DNA of 64,000 bases from CALBRZ01 sp964511065 (GCA_964511065.1 CAZEEG010000015.1:4060-68059), one strand, 5' to 3'; positions 18,022 through 27,737 are shown, numbered from the stretch's first letter. Notes: generated from the letters alone by a model not told the origin. Made by a program: numbers and translations.

Positions 18022-19530
18022 CTAAGTTTTGAGTGCAAAGTCAAACAGATCGCGCACCTCTTGCGGCGAGCGCTGGGCAAGCCCCGTAAAGCGCTGGTAC
18101 AGCGCGTCGGGATCGTCCACGCCCAAGCCAGCCAGCAACTGGAACTTGTGCGCCAACAGCCCATCCAGGTCGGCCGTGGTGTTTCGGGCGTGCCCTGCCG
18201 GATACATCACCAGACCGCTGGATAACTCGCCCAAGCCGGCATGCTCGATCTGGAGTGTCGTGGGGATGCCGTCGGGATAGCGGCGGTCGTACTCCTCACC
18301 GCCGTGTTCAAACTCGATCTTATCCATGATCGCCCGGGTAGTCGGATTCAGTAGCGCCTGATCGTCGTAATCTGCCGGCAGCAGCATCAATTCCTTCCAG
18401 CCTGCCCGCTTCTGTTCGTAGGCCTTGCGCAGCAGCGTGGCGATGATGTACACCATCGAGTGATCGGCGCTTTGCCGCGTCCGGGGATCGCGCTTGGCGG
18501 GGTCGCCAATGATGCCAAAGGCCGGCTGGTAAATCGTGATGCGGACGCGGCGAAGCTGCGCCGGGTCGTCCAGCAGGCCAGGGTTGGCACTCAGCAGGTC
18601 CATCAAGCCCTGGATCGCACCGGCCGATTGGTGCTCGTACAGGCCCAGCTTGAAATGCATCCCTTGCACGGCAAAGTCGTCGCCTTCCATGGCCAGTGCC
18701 AGGTCGAAGGGGCTGACACCCTCACGTCCCGGCGGCTCAAACAGGCAGAAGATCGCCTCAGGATTGCGGAAGATATCGGCCGGCCCCACAAAACCGCGCA
18801 TCGCGCGCCGCATCGCCAGCACGGCCGCTTCGGCGCTGATGGCCGCCGAAGCTCCCTTCGAGTCGGAAAGCTGCTTGCCGGCCCGAATGGCGCGGAAAGG
18901 AATGTAATGCGCTACGACCATGCCGATGGCGCTTTCAATCTGCTCGGCCGTGGCCCCCAGGACGGCACCGTACGTGGCCGCCGATGCAATCGCTCCGTGA
19001 ACCACGTGGTCGATCTTGTGATCCTTCAGCGAGAACACCTCGGCTAGCCGGCCGCGGATTTCGTCCAGCAGCAACATCGCCTTGAGCGCGGCCGCTCCGT
19101 CCAGGCCCGCCAGTTGCGCGGCCGCCACCGCGACGGGGTAGAAATCGTTGTGGCCGAACTCGCCCGCCGTGGCACCCCGGGCCGGGTTGTAACCAAAATT
19201 GGTGCCGTTGGCATCCCACTCCCGCGCGGCCGAACTGTTCGCCGCCACGGCTTTCTCGGGCTGAACCAGGGTGTTGGAAGCCAAAAGCGCCACGCCGCGG
19301 GTCGGATCGTCGAGAGCGTACTCCATGGCTTCCGCCCGCAGGACACAGGGGGCATTGGTCCCACAGGCGATGGCGGAAACGGCGCAGGCGATGCTATCGA
19401 GGTGGAACCGTTCGACCTGCCGCAGGGCTGCCTCGCCGGGCTGCCCCTGCTGCATGAACCGGATGGCATACTCGGCGATTCCCCGGGCCTGGTTGGTATC
19501 GCGGGGCAGTTCGATGAACGACGGCGCCAT
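18022..19530 (-). CDS. MmgE/PrpD family protein (2-methylcitrate dehydratase-like)
   Basis: A 502-aa cytoplasmic enzyme of the MmgE/PrpD superfamily, whose members dehydrate 2-methylcitrate, isomerise itaconate-like substrates or act in related steps. It starts MAPSFIELPRDTNQARGIAEYA; the N-terminal helical domain has LDSIACAVSAIACGTNAPCV and REWDANGTNFG (typical SxxxREWD-like region), and the C-terminal swivel domain has SADHSMVYIIATLLRKA, matching the PrpD motif DHSxxYxxA. Length fits PrpD. No other methylcitrate-cycle gene (prpB, prpC) is nearby, so the exact substrate is uncertain. The frame runs open to 19809, but the extra sequence is unrelated to the family. Confidence 0.93.
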   Translation of the reverse strand: MAPSFIELPRDTNQARGIAEYAIRFMQQGQPGEAALRQVERFHLDSIACAVSAIACGTNAPCVLRAEAMEYALDDPTRGVALLASNTLVQPEKAVAANSSAAREWDANGTNFGYNPARGATAGEFGHNDFYPVAVAAAQLAGLDGAAALKAMLLLDEIRGRLAEVFSLKDHKIDHVVHGAIASAATYGAVLGATAEQIESAIGMVVAHYIPFRAIRAGKQLSDSKGASAAISAEAAVLAMRRAMRGFVGPADIFRNPEAIFCLFEPPGREGVSPFDLALAMEGDDFAVQGMHFKLGLYEHQSAGAIQGLMDLLSANPGLLDDPAQLRRVRITIYQPAFGIIGDPAKRDPRTRQSADHSMVYIIATLLRKAYEQKRAGWKELMLLPADYDDQALLNPTTRAIMDKIEFEHGGEEYDRRYPDGIPTTLQIEHAGLGELSSGLVMYPAGHARNTTADLDGLLAHKFQLLAGLGVDDPDALYQRFTGLAQRSPQEVRDLFDFALKT

Positions 19531-19871
19531 GGCAAGAGACTCGCACAATAGGTGGCAAGAATGCAGCAACGCGAGAGGCCATTTAACGCCCCGGCGCGAG
19601 AAACGTAAAGGGCGCGTACCGGTGCGCGGTGCTTCCAGCGCGTCGTGCGTGTTGCGTCGCGCGCTGTGGGACACGCCTGGCGGTGACCGTGCGAAAGGAG
19701 CGCAAAGGGCCGAGGTGCAGGCTGCCCCATGCGCTGGTAACCCCGTGCGCTGGTTACCCGGTGCGCACCAGCAGCGCAAAAGACGATCCCGCGGCACGGC
19801 GGAGCGCACCGCGGGATCGTGGATTACCTGGCTGGAAGTTCAGCCGACCAATACGCCTGGCAGCGGGCGAA
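19531..19871. other. non-coding gap with a terminator
   Basis: Separates two minus-strand genes. It holds the strong terminator of the upstream DUF3500 gene (19778-19820) and, below it, the unseen promoter of the MmgE/PrpD gene. Confidence 0.5.
19778..19820 (-). terminator. rho-independent terminator of the DUF3500 gene
   Basis: A perfect 12-bp stem, acgatcccgcgg (19783-19794) with ccgcgggatcgt (19809-19820), 14-base loop. Read on the minus strand it is followed by CTTTT. It lies about 50 bp after the DUF3500 stop codon. Confidence 0.85.
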
Positions 19872-20861
19872 CTAGCCGCGGCGAGCGATATTGATGTAAG
19901 CGTGGACGTGCGGAGCGCCACGGAAGTGGCACACCAGCGTGGGGCTTTCCAGCCGCCAGATGTCCCACACGCCATCGTCGTCCAGATCGCCGCTCTGGTA
20001 GAACGCCATCTGGAGCGAGTCGATACCCCCACCCGCTTCCAGCACGGCCAGGGCTTCGTCCACATCTTCCTTGCGGTACGGGCCCAGCACGGTGGCGAGT
20101 ACCTTCTTCACCAACTCCTGCTGATCGCTGGAGAGGTCCTTGCCGCTGATGCCGGGAATCTGCGAAACATCATCACGAAGCTGAACGGCACTCTCAGCCG
20201 GAGCCCGGGCCAGCAGGGCCTTCTTCCGCTGATCGGGGTCCAGGGCCTTGAAGACCTCGTTGGCCGCCTGCGTCTGATGGAAGAACAGGTTGTCCTTGCT
20301 GTTGCCCGTCGCACCGTGACCGTAAACGATCGGGCCGCCGAACGCCGCGCCGGGCGTGGTGTCGCCGTCGGCACGCAGCGTCAGGTGCCGGCCGGTCAGC
20401 TCAAAGGCGAAGTGCTCATCGTCGGGCTTGCCGAAGATGGCCAGGGCGTAGTTCTCGAAGCCGGCGTCGGCAGCCATTTGCTTCTTGATCCGTTCGCAGC
20501 CGTCTTCCGAGGTGATCCCGGCCAGGATCTCGTCGATGATCTTGCGCTGCTCGGGCGAGAAGGTGCCAATGGTCGCATTGGTGATCTTCCAGTTGGCACT
20601 GATCCGGGTGCGGCGGGGATCGTTCCAGGCAAGAACCATCTCTTTGCGCTGCGGAACGGTCAGCGTTTCGTACAGGCGGGTGACTGCCGATTCGGCCCGG
20701 CTGTCGCGCTTGGGAGCCGCAACGGCCCGGCCCGAAATCAGCGGCGTGGCACCCACGGCCACTGCGCCGGCGGCCACGGCAGTGAGGAAGTCCCGGCGAT
20801 CAACCGAACAATCAGGGCACGAACGATCGGACCCGGGGACTTGGGGAGTGGGGCGCGTCAT
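19872..20861 (-). CDS. Tat-secreted DUF3500 family protein
   Basis: A 329-aa protein with a twin-arginine signal (DRRDFLTAVAAGAVAVGATP, residues 21-40). The body matches the DUF3500 family as I know it: LYETLTVPQRKEMVLAW near the start, an HFAFELTGRHLTLR segment, GHGATGNSKDNLFFHQ, and the end HFRGAPHVHAYINIARRG with paired histidines. The biochemical role of the family is not known to me; HLTLR and HVHAYI could be a metal site. AAGGAGATG about 5 bp upstream fixes the start. A strong terminator follows, so it is monocistronic. Confidence 0.9.
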   Translation of the reverse strand: MTRPTPQVPGSDRSCPDCSVDRRDFLTAVAAGAVAVGATPLISGRAVAAPKRDSRAESAVTRLYETLTVPQRKEMVLAWNDPRRTRISANWKITNATIGTFSPEQRKIIDEILAGITSEDGCERIKKQMAADAGFENYALAIFGKPDDEHFAFELTGRHLTLRADGDTTPGAAFGGPIVYGHGATGNSKDNLFFHQTQAANEVFKALDPDQRKKALLARAPAESAVQLRDDVSQIPGISGKDLSSDQQELVKKVLATVLGPYRKEDVDEALAVLEAGGGIDSLQMAFYQSGDLDDDGVWDIWRLESPTLVCHFRGAPHVHAYINIARRG

Positions 20862-21296
20862 GGCTCATCTCCTTGGATGCAGGACGAAGTTTTCGAGGCC
20901 TCAGCGCACGGCAGGGGCAGTGCAAGACGGCCCTCCGGCTCACCGCGCCAAGGTACGAACTGCTGACCGCGGTTGCAAACCTTTTCAGCATGAAACCGTC
21001 CACACGCGCCTAGGTGGCCGAGCGTGCGGGAGGCGGCAGTCTATGTCAATCTGCCAGCAGTTTCTGTATTAAACCCCACACAACCGCCCGGGTTTCGCGG
21101 CGATCCGCAAAATGGCGCGTCTCAGGCAGGGAGAACCCGGGGGCAGGCGCCGGTAGCAGCCCGGCCGGTTATCAGGCCGCGCGCGCCCATGCGGCAGGCG
21201 CTCGAGTTGGATGCCAATTTCGCTCTGGCCTATCAGGCCGCGCACGCCCATGCGGCAGAGTAGACCATAGAGAAATCGAGAAGAAACCCCGCTTGG
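20862..21296. other. non-coding gap with 28-bp repeats
   Basis: Upstream region of the DUF3500 gene. Two near-identical 28-bp repeats lie at 21170-21197 and 21231-21258, and a short stretch reads like part of a TPR motif (see repeat entry). Confidence 0.5.
21170..21258 (+). repeat. 28-bp direct repeat with TPR-like relic
   Basis: tatcaggccgcgc(g/a)cgcc starts both copies (21170-21197 and 21231-21258; 27 of 28 bases equal, 61 bp apart). The plus-strand frame ending at 21263 reads ALELDANFALAYQAA, which resembles a tetratricopeptide helix pair and then stops. The 61-bp spacing is not a multiple of three, so this is duplicated DNA, possibly a remnant of a lost TPR gene. Confidence 0.5.
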
Positions 21297-22214
21297 CTAT
21301 TCAAAGGCCCGCTGGGCGGCGGCCTCTTCCTGGGCTTCCTTCTGCCACAGATAGCCCGCCTGCCGGCTTTGCAATCGGCGAACCAGTTCAAACCATACGG
21401 TGCGCTGTTGTTTCGTCAGCATTTGCAGCGCTTCCCGGTACGAATGGCGTTTGAGGTGGGCGATGGTTTCGGCTGACGAACCGCCCAGCATCGCCATGTT
21501 CACCGCATGGTTGCAGTCGCGCTCGATCCGGCGCAACTTGGTCACCTGGTTGGGCGACATCTTCAGCAACTGCTGAACCTCTTTCTTGGAGAAAACCCGC
21601 GGCCCCAATTGACGCAACACCTCGTCCACGGAAGCCGTGGGCGAAAGCGGAGCCTCGGGCAGCGGGAGCCCATCGGGTGAGCCGCCTTGACGATTGCCGA
21701 TGGTTAACCCTCGCAGCGGATCCAACAGCGGCGACCGCACGAGAGGAACCGCAATCAGGGTCAGCACGAGCGTCAATCCGACGACCACCCGCAACCGGTT
21801 ACTGGGCAGTGCGGTATCCTTCCGGACCTTGTGTTCCTTCTCCGGAGCCGGACCGCTATCGTTCAACCGCCGCAATCCGATGCGGATGCCGGCCGTGTCC
21901 GACGTGATGGAAACCACGCTCACAGTTTCCCAACCGGCCACGGTTTTCAGCCATACGGTTTCGCCGTCGAACACGCCCGGGTGCTGATCGCACAGCACGG
22001 CAAAACCCGTGGACGACTCGTTCAAGAGCCGCACCGATGTCTCGCGATCGCCCGAGCGAAGCATGGCTTCGCGGCGTTCCTCGGGCGTGGGGAAGCGTCG
22101 GGCCTGCCGCCGCTCTGGCGTCGGCGCGGGCGGGACCGCCGCGCCTGTGGCCACTTCAAGCAGCTCGGCGCGGTGCTGGTCATCTAGCGTTGGATAGCCG
22201 CCCAGTTCTTGCAT
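21297..22214 (-). CDS. PilZ-like membrane protein, function unknown
   Basis: A 305-aa protein. The N-terminal half (about residues 40-120) contains RRFPTPEERREAML, RLLNESSTGFAVLCD and GIRIGLRRLND, a pattern like PilZ or PilZ-like beta-barrels, although a full RxxxR...D/NxSxxG consensus is only partly met (NESSTG). One membrane helix (VVVGLTLVLTLIAVPLV, about 145-161) separates it from a C-terminal helical region rich in Arg, Gln and Leu (VFSKKEVQQLLKMSPNQVTKLRRIE). It may be a c-di-GMP-related membrane sensor; that is uncertain because the key arginines are ambiguous. Confidence 0.75.
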   Translation of the reverse strand: MQELGGYPTLDDQHRAELLEVATGAAVPPAPTPERRQARRFPTPEERREAMLRSGDRETSVRLLNESSTGFAVLCDQHPGVFDGETVWLKTVAGWETVSVVSITSDTAGIRIGLRRLNDSGPAPEKEHKVRKDTALPSNRLRVVVGLTLVLTLIAVPLVRSPLLDPLRGLTIGNRQGGSPDGLPLPEAPLSPTASVDEVLRQLGPRVFSKKEVQQLLKMSPNQVTKLRRIERDCNHAVNMAMLGGSSAETIAHLKRHSYREALQMLTKQQRTVWFELVRRLQSRQAGYLWQKEAQEEAAAQRAFE

Positions 22215-22663
22215 CGTCCCTTCCGCTGCACCTACAGCACCGACATCACTTTCCCTCAGCCGCTAAAGTCGACACACACCTCACAATCCACACGAGGCAC
22301 CAACAGCTTGAGCGCGAACTCGGTGGAGCCGTCCTCTGTGGCAACTCTACCTTGTGAACGGCTGCCATGATCACAAAATGCACTCGGAACTCCAGCCCCC
22401 AGGAAGATGCCCTACGGGGCCTGCCGCGGCCGCCGTGGCGCATCATAAGGGCAGGCGCGCAGGTAGGCGGGGGTGCCTGCCCCCCCGCCGCCAGCGCGGC
22501 TGCCGGCAGATACGGTCGCCCCGGTGGCAACCGCCTGCCTCCCGGGTGCAGTGCTCCGTATCGCCACGCTACGGTAGCGGTGTTACACTAAGGTGTGGTC
22601 GAGTCGGCCGATTTTGCCTGTTTTCTCCCGCCCGCTCTCCCTCGCGCCGGAAATTGAAACGCT
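22215..22663. other. divergent intergenic region
   Basis: Separates the PilZ-like gene (minus) from the radical SAM gene (plus). A tract of consecutive C and G blocks occurs around 22460-22510. I see no gene, terminator or clear promoter. Confidence 0.4.
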
Positions 22664-24010
22664 ATGTACCTGAGAATGGCCAAGCGGCTGCTGCTGGAAA
22701 CCGACAAGCGGCTGTTGTGGAAGTTCGTCTGGCGGATGGGGATCAAAGGCACGCGCTCGGTGGCGCGGCACAAGCGGCGGCTCAAGCGGGGCGAATATTT
22801 CCCGCCGTTCCTGTACGTCTCGATCATCAACAGTTGCAATCTGCGCTGCCAGGGCTGCTGGGTGGATGTAGCCGCCAAGCAGCACAAGATCGATGTCGAG
22901 GCCATGGACCGACTCATCAACGAGGCCAAGACCCAGGGCAACGTGTTCTTCGGATTGCTGGGCGGCGAACCGTTCATGCATTCGGAACTGCTCGAAATCC
23001 TGGAGCGCCACCAGGACTGCTACTTCCAGATTTTCACCAACGGCCACTTCATCACCGACGAAGTCGCCCGCGAACTGCGCCGCCTGGGCAATGCCACACC
23101 GCTGGTGAGCGTGGAAGGCAGCGAGATTGTGAGCGATGAGCGGCGGGGCCGGCCAGGCGTGTACAGCAAGACCATGGAAGGCCTGCATAACTGCCTGAAA
23201 CACAAACTGCTCACCGGCGTGTGTACCAGCCTGTGCCAAACGAATTTCGACGACCTGCTCACTGAAAAATGGCTCGACCGCCTGATCGAGATGGGGGTGT
23301 TCTATAGCTGGTTCCACACCTACCGGCCTGTTGGTCCCGACGCCAAACCCGAGTTGGCCCTCACGCCCGAGCAGCAACTGAAGGTGCGCGAGTTTGTCGT
23401 GACGATGCGGGCCAAGAAGCCGATTGCCATCGTCGATGCCTATTACGATGGCCGCGGCCAGGCGCTCTGCCCGGCCGTCACCGGCATCAGCCACCACATC
23501 AGTCCTTGGGGCGACATTGAGCCGTGCCCTATTGTGCAGTTCACCAAGGAATCGATTTACGATGAGCGGGGGCCCGTTCGCGCGATCAAGGAATCGGCCT
23601 TCCTCCAGGATTTCCGCGAGTTGGCCGCCAGCACCACGCGCGGTTGCATCGTGCTGGAACGGCCCGACCTGCTGGCCGGACTGATGGCCAAGCACGGCGC
23701 CAAGGATTCCACCGCCCGGCAACAGGCGATGGCTGAACTGCATGCCATGCAACCGCGGCAAAGCCAGGATAATGCGGCCCACCAGATTCCCGAGAAAAGC
23801 TGGGCCTACCGCTTCGCCAAGCGATTCTGGTTCAACGATTTTGGCGCCTATGCCAATCCCCGCTCGGCTGAAGAAATCCTGGGGCAATACATGCCCAGCG
23901 GGGCCGCCGCCCAGCCTTCGGCCCCAGGCACCTGCTGCCACAATGGCCATAACGGCAATGGCAATGACCACGAAGGCCAATCCGGCAACCGATTGCCCAT
24001 CATTCAATAG
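22664..24010 (+). CDS. radical SAM protein
   Basis: A 448-aa radical S-adenosylmethionine enzyme. The [4Fe-4S] motif CNLRCQGC (C58, C62, C65) opens the partial TIM barrel; GLLGGEPFMH is the GGEP SAM-binding motif; later barrel strands include FTNGHFITDEVA and LVSVEGSE. A second Cys group, CPAVTGISHHISPWGDIEPCPIV (about residues 267-289), resembles a SPASM-like auxiliary site but is shorter. The C-terminal tail is Asn/Gly/His-rich (CCHNGHNGNGND), possibly metal binding. It resembles HpnH/MoaA-like proteins, but I cannot assign the reaction. No partner gene is adjacent. Confidence 0.88.
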   Translation: MYLRMAKRLLLETDKRLLWKFVWRMGIKGTRSVARHKRRLKRGEYFPPFLYVSIINSCNLRCQGCWVDVAAKQHKIDVEAMDRLINEAKTQGNVFFGLLGGEPFMHSELLEILERHQDCYFQIFTNGHFITDEVARELRRLGNATPLVSVEGSEIVSDERRGRPGVYSKTMEGLHNCLKHKLLTGVCTSLCQTNFDDLLTEKWLDRLIEMGVFYSWFHTYRPVGPDAKPELALTPEQQLKVREFVVTMRAKKPIAIVDAYYDGRGQALCPAVTGISHHISPWGDIEPCPIVQFTKESIYDERGPVRAIKESAFLQDFRELAASTTRGCIVLERPDLLAGLMAKHGAKDSTARQQAMAELHAMQPRQSQDNAAHQIPEKSWAYRFAKRFWFNDFGAYANPRSAEEILGQYMPSGAAAQPSAPGTCCHNGHNGNGNDHEGQSGNRLPIIQ

Positions 24011-24271
24011 AGCCGCCTTTGCATCCAGGCCATAGGCCCTTCGTACAGAAGCGACAGGCCAGTGGCACGGCGCGCTGTGATCGCCCCCGCGGCTGAGCGC
24101 ACCTTTCTTCGCGCTTCCAAATCATTGGCAACCGGCGGCCCTGTCCGTTACTTTGGGGGGGCGGTGATCGGCTGCACTTCGCCGGCAAGCGGCGAGGCGC
24201 CTCGACGCCATCACTGCCACGGTCGTCATCTCCCTTCGATCCAACGTGTTGCCAATCTGGCCCAGCTTGCC

Positions 24272-26539
24272 ATGAACGCTCGTACGAATTTGCTGCACCG
24301 CCGGGTGGGATCGTTCCGCACCGCCATGAGATTGTGGGTGATCGCCGTTGCTGCCGTGCACGGCCTGGTGTGTAACGCTTCGAACGTGGGCGCGGCCAGC
24401 CTGCCACAGGACCATCCCTGGCAGCAGGTGCTTCGCGACCATCTGGCCACGTATCGCGAGAGCGACTTCGTCATCGAAAACCACACCTTTCAGATGCCGG
24501 AGGATTACGCCAAGAACGACCTGGAGCGCATCTATCGGGATTGGATCGTGCTGGGCAACCTGGGCCGCGAACCTACCCCGGCAGGCTTTCATGCCGACCC
24601 GGCCTTCTTCACGCTCCAGCGGATCGAAGGCGATGCCATACGCTGCTTTCCCGAACCGGCGGCCCTGGCCTGGTGGACGCAGTTCGACTTTCCTGGCAAT
24701 CCCTATGCGGATTCCAAGCCGGGCAAACGCCGGGCGCTGGTGATTGCGATCGTCGACATGCTGATGCTCGAATCGGCCCAAACGGCCGATCCGCGCAATC
24801 TCAAGGCCGACTTCATGGGCGCGAACCTGGGTACCTGGGCCTACACCTATCAGCACGCCGGCGACCTGCTGCCGCCCAAGGTCCAAGAGGCCTATCGTCA
24901 AGGCCTGCTGCACTTTCTGACCAAGATGGAACGCCTCGCCCCGCGCGACGAAAACACCAACATGGACATGCGCGAGATCGCCACGCTGGCCGAGTTGAGC
25001 CGCGTGTTCCACGATAACGAAGCCATGCAGCAGCGGCTGGTCCGCGAGGCACGGCGGATTCTGTTCGGTGACCCGCACCGCGGGCCAAATACCACCGACC
25101 CCCGCCGCGGAACGTTCCACTCTGCCGGTTACATCGGCGAGGAAGACGGACCGGAAACCAGCTACAACGGCATCTCACTGTATCACCTGGCCGAGGCCGC
25201 GATGATCACGCGCGGCAAAGCCGACTGGGACGAGTTCATGCCAGTCGTCGTGGAGCGGATGGCCTGCTTCAAGGCCTACAACACATTTCCAGAGCCCGAT
25301 GGCAGCTACGACGGACCATCGAGCTGGTCCAAACGCACCAATGCGCCCTATGCCCACGATCAGCGGGATCGTCCCTGGAGGCGGTACGCCGAAGCCATGC
25401 TGACCTTAGAATCGGTCTACCGCTTGGGCATTCAGCCCGGCAGCGACCTGGGCATCTATGGCAACCACGGTCGCGCGCTGATGCTGGCCGACATGCAACG
25501 CGGCATTCAGCGGCTCAACCGCGCCCCCAAAAAGCCCGAACGGTGGAAACCGGATCAACCGCCCGTTTGGACTGAGGACCACTGGCCGGCCGACTTGCCG
25601 TATAGCTGGGATCACTACGTCCCCGGCAGCTACGCCCGTTTCTGTGCGCTGGCGCGATGGGAAAACCCGTGGCTGCTGTCGCCGTTTGAACGGGACATCC
25701 TCGGGTTTGACCTCAACTTCGATCACGAATTCTGGGTCGGCAAAAGAGACGACTGGGGCTTTCAGGTGGAAGCCGTGCCGCACATGGGCCGCGGCTACGA
25801 TGTCAACGGCAGCGGCGCCCTGGCCGGCGGTTCGCTGGCCGCCTTCTGGACCCGGCAGGCAGGCTTGGTCCTATTGGGTCGCCTTCCCGACAAGTGGAAC
25901 AACGTTACCTGGGACAAGATCGATCAATGGCCCACGCATCACCTGTGGGGCCGCAACGCCGATGGCACGGCGTTCTCATCCGCCCGGCAGCGCGACCCCT
26001 GGGTTCGATTTGAAACCCTGGAGGAAACTCCCCAGGTGTTCGTGTTAGGAGGTCTGGGCGTGCGGCGCACGGTGGAAAAGCCCGGCAGCATCGAAGCCGG
26101 TTACGTCTACTACCGCCGTACCTTCGCCAAAGAAGAACACGGGTTGCGCATCGAAAGCGAACTGCTCTCCCGGGGCACCGACCAGGTGCGCGAAATTTGG
26201 GAAACGCTGCCCATCTTCCTTGAGCCGACCCAGCGCCGAGGCCGGGCGGGGATGAGTCCTAATACCAAGGTCGAGTTCCGCCGCGACGGCAACTGGCAAG
26301 CCGCAATGGCAGGACAGATGACCGACAACGTCCAGGCCGTGCGCATCCGCCGCTACGGTGGCGCGGTGCTGATCGACTTCGACGAGCCCCAGCGGGTGGT
26401 GCTGGGCGAACCGTTCGTCACGGCCTATCAGAAGAAGGATCGGATGCAGACCTTGAGCATCGACCTGTTGCGATCCGGCGGCCAGACCCAGGCCATGCCG
26501 GCCCGCTCGGCGGTGCGTTATTCCATTCGCTCTGAATGA
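24272..26539 (+). CDS. large secreted protein of unknown function, possible alpha/alpha-toroid hydrolase or lyase
   Basis: A 755-aa exported protein. The signal peptide lies at about residues 19-45 (MRLWVIAVAAVHGLVCNASNVGAA); an ATG at 24326 (MRLWVIAV) is an equally good start. The middle third is helical with recurring Trp, Tyr, Asp and Glu (FHSAGYIGEEDGPETSYNGIS, DGSYDGPSSWSKRTNAP) and the last third is beta-rich. This order, helical toroid then beta-sandwich, is that of heparinase II/III-like lyases and several glycosidases, but I find no diagnostic motif, so this is a fold-level guess. It stands alone upstream of the tRNA gene. Confidence 0.8.
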   Translation: MNARTNLLHRRVGSFRTAMRLWVIAVAAVHGLVCNASNVGAASLPQDHPWQQVLRDHLATYRESDFVIENHTFQMPEDYAKNDLERIYRDWIVLGNLGREPTPAGFHADPAFFTLQRIEGDAIRCFPEPAALAWWTQFDFPGNPYADSKPGKRRALVIAIVDMLMLESAQTADPRNLKADFMGANLGTWAYTYQHAGDLLPPKVQEAYRQGLLHFLTKMERLAPRDENTNMDMREIATLAELSRVFHDNEAMQQRLVREARRILFGDPHRGPNTTDPRRGTFHSAGYIGEEDGPETSYNGISLYHLAEAAMITRGKADWDEFMPVVVERMACFKAYNTFPEPDGSYDGPSSWSKRTNAPYAHDQRDRPWRRYAEAMLTLESVYRLGIQPGSDLGIYGNHGRALMLADMQRGIQRLNRAPKKPERWKPDQPPVWTEDHWPADLPYSWDHYVPGSYARFCALARWENPWLLSPFERDILGFDLNFDHEFWVGKRDDWGFQVEAVPHMGRGYDVNGSGALAGGSLAAFWTRQAGLVLLGRLPDKWNNVTWDKIDQWPTHHLWGRNADGTAFSSARQRDPWVRFETLEETPQVFVLGGLGVRRTVEKPGSIEAGYVYYRRTFAKEEHGLRIESELLSRGTDQVREIWETLPIFLEPTQRRGRAGMSPNTKVEFRRDGNWQAAMAGQMTDNVQAVRIRRYGGAVLIDFDEPQRVVLGEPFVTAYQKKDRMQTLSIDLLRSGGQTQAMPARSAVRYSIRSE

Positions 26540-26599
26540 GCGGCGTCCAAGGGGCAGCCCCGGGGGATAGCGGTCTGCCGGATATGCACGGGGAGCAAA

Positions 26600-26671
26600 C
26601 TCGGGGAGAAGGACTCGAACCTCCACGACTTGCTTCAAAGGCAAGCAGCCTGGCCGTTAGCTGATCCCCGA
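26600..26671 (-). tRNA. tRNA-Gln(UUG)
   Basis: A 72-nt gene that folds into a full cloverleaf on the minus strand. Acceptor TCGGGGA/TCCCCGA (7 bp), 3-bp D-stem AGC/GCT, anticodon stem CTTGC/GCAAG with loop CTTTGAA (anticodon TTG at 26636-26638), T-arm GGAGG-TTCGAGT-CCTTC. The U1-A72 end pair and G73 match known GlnRS identity elements. CCA is not encoded. Confidence 0.93.
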
Positions 26672-27168
26672 TCGTAAATAAAGCCCCCGTGCCGGCGGTG
26701 GGGCAGCATACGAATGTGGGCGAGGATTAGCCGCGCCCACGAAAAGCGCCAAGCGGATCGCGGCCGGCGTCTTACCCTGGCCGACCTGCCTGGCAATTCG
26801 CCACCTCTACCTGTTGCGACAGCGCCGCGCCTGGCAGGGTTCGCACTGGCCCGGAGGTGCGATGCCGAGCGCCCATGCCGCGGGGCGGATGCTTAACCGC
26901 CGGTGCGCTACCGGGTTGAGATTTCCCGGGCCAATCCGCCGCCCATGATGGGCCGTCGCCCAAGCGCATTCCTGGCGCCGCCGGTGAAACGTGCAGCCTG
27001 CGTAGAACCGTGGAGGAACGTGGAGGAAGTTCCGCAGCGGCGGATTCCGTGTATTGGCGCAAAAGCTGCACAGGGGAAGGGGTGCGCCGGCGACCACCGT
27101 TTGGGCGGCGTTCGCTCCCTTTCTTGGGACACAACCAAATCAACCTTCGATACGACAAGGAGATCGCT
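26672..27168. other. non-coding gap with a sigma-54-like site
   Basis: Between the tRNA (minus) and the GlsB-type gene (plus). The only clear element is the GG-N10-GC site at 27055-27070. Confidence 0.5.
27055..27070 (+). promoter_or_regulatory. sigma-54-like promoter for the GlsB-type gene
   Basis: TGGCGC-AAAAG-CTGCA: GG and GC are separated by exactly 10 bp, about 100 bp before the start codon. The -12 part (CTGCA) is identical to that of the CsbD gene promoter at 56058. Confidence 0.55.
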
Positions 27169-27447
27169 GTGGACGTTCTGTTTGCAATCCTGGCTTGGGC
27201 CCTGTTCGGTTTGATCATCGGCGCGATCGCTCGCTTGCTCATCCCGGGACGACAGCCCATGGGACTGGTAATGACCGCCGTCTTGGGCATCATCGGCTCG
27301 CTGTTGGGCGGATTCGTCTCGTGGATGTTTACCGGCGGCCATCCGCTGCAAGCGTCGGGCTGGATCATGTCGGTTATCGGTGCCGTGGTGTTGTTGGCTA
27401 TCTATGTCAGCATGCAGCGCCGCCGAGGTACCGGCCCGCTGCACTAA
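27169..27447 (+). CDS. GlsB/YeaQ/YmgE family stress membrane protein
   Basis: A 92-aa membrane protein of the transglycosylase-associated/GlsB family, associated with general stress. Three hydrophobic helices: VLFAILAWALFGLIIGAIAR, MGLVMTAVLGIIGSLLGGFV, GWIMSVIGAVVLLAIYV. GLIIGAIARLLIPGRQPMG and LGIIGSLLGG are family hallmarks. The GTG at 27169 is chosen because AAGGAG ends 6 bp upstream; the longer frame back to 27010 has no similarity. A sigma-54-like site lies about 100 bp upstream. Its molecular function is not established in the family. Confidence 0.93.
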   Translation: MDVLFAILAWALFGLIIGAIARLLIPGRQPMGLVMTAVLGIIGSLLGGFVSWMFTGGHPLQASGWIMSVIGAVVLLAIYVSMQRRRGTGPLH

Positions 27448-27737
27448 TGCGGCGTGCGGCAGCGGTAAGCGCCCTTTCGTGGCCACTGCTGGGCTTGAGC
27501 GGATGAACGGCGATCCAAGGGCGCCGGATGCAGACGAAGCGCGCGACCCTTTCAAAGCGCGTCGGCCGGTTCGCAGCGCTTGCTCATGAAGCGGATGCAG
27601 ATTCCTGGCCGATCCTGGTGGCATCGTCTGCACCAGCGGCCCCCGTCATAGTCCGGCGGTAGCATCACCTGCTGGTGCGACCGCCGGCGCCTGAACGAAG
27701 ATGGCCAAAGACCGCGTTTGTCTGGCCGGATTGCCGG

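Noticed and set aside
21170..21258. possible CRISPR array
   Set aside because: Only two copies of a 28-bp repeat and no cas genes.
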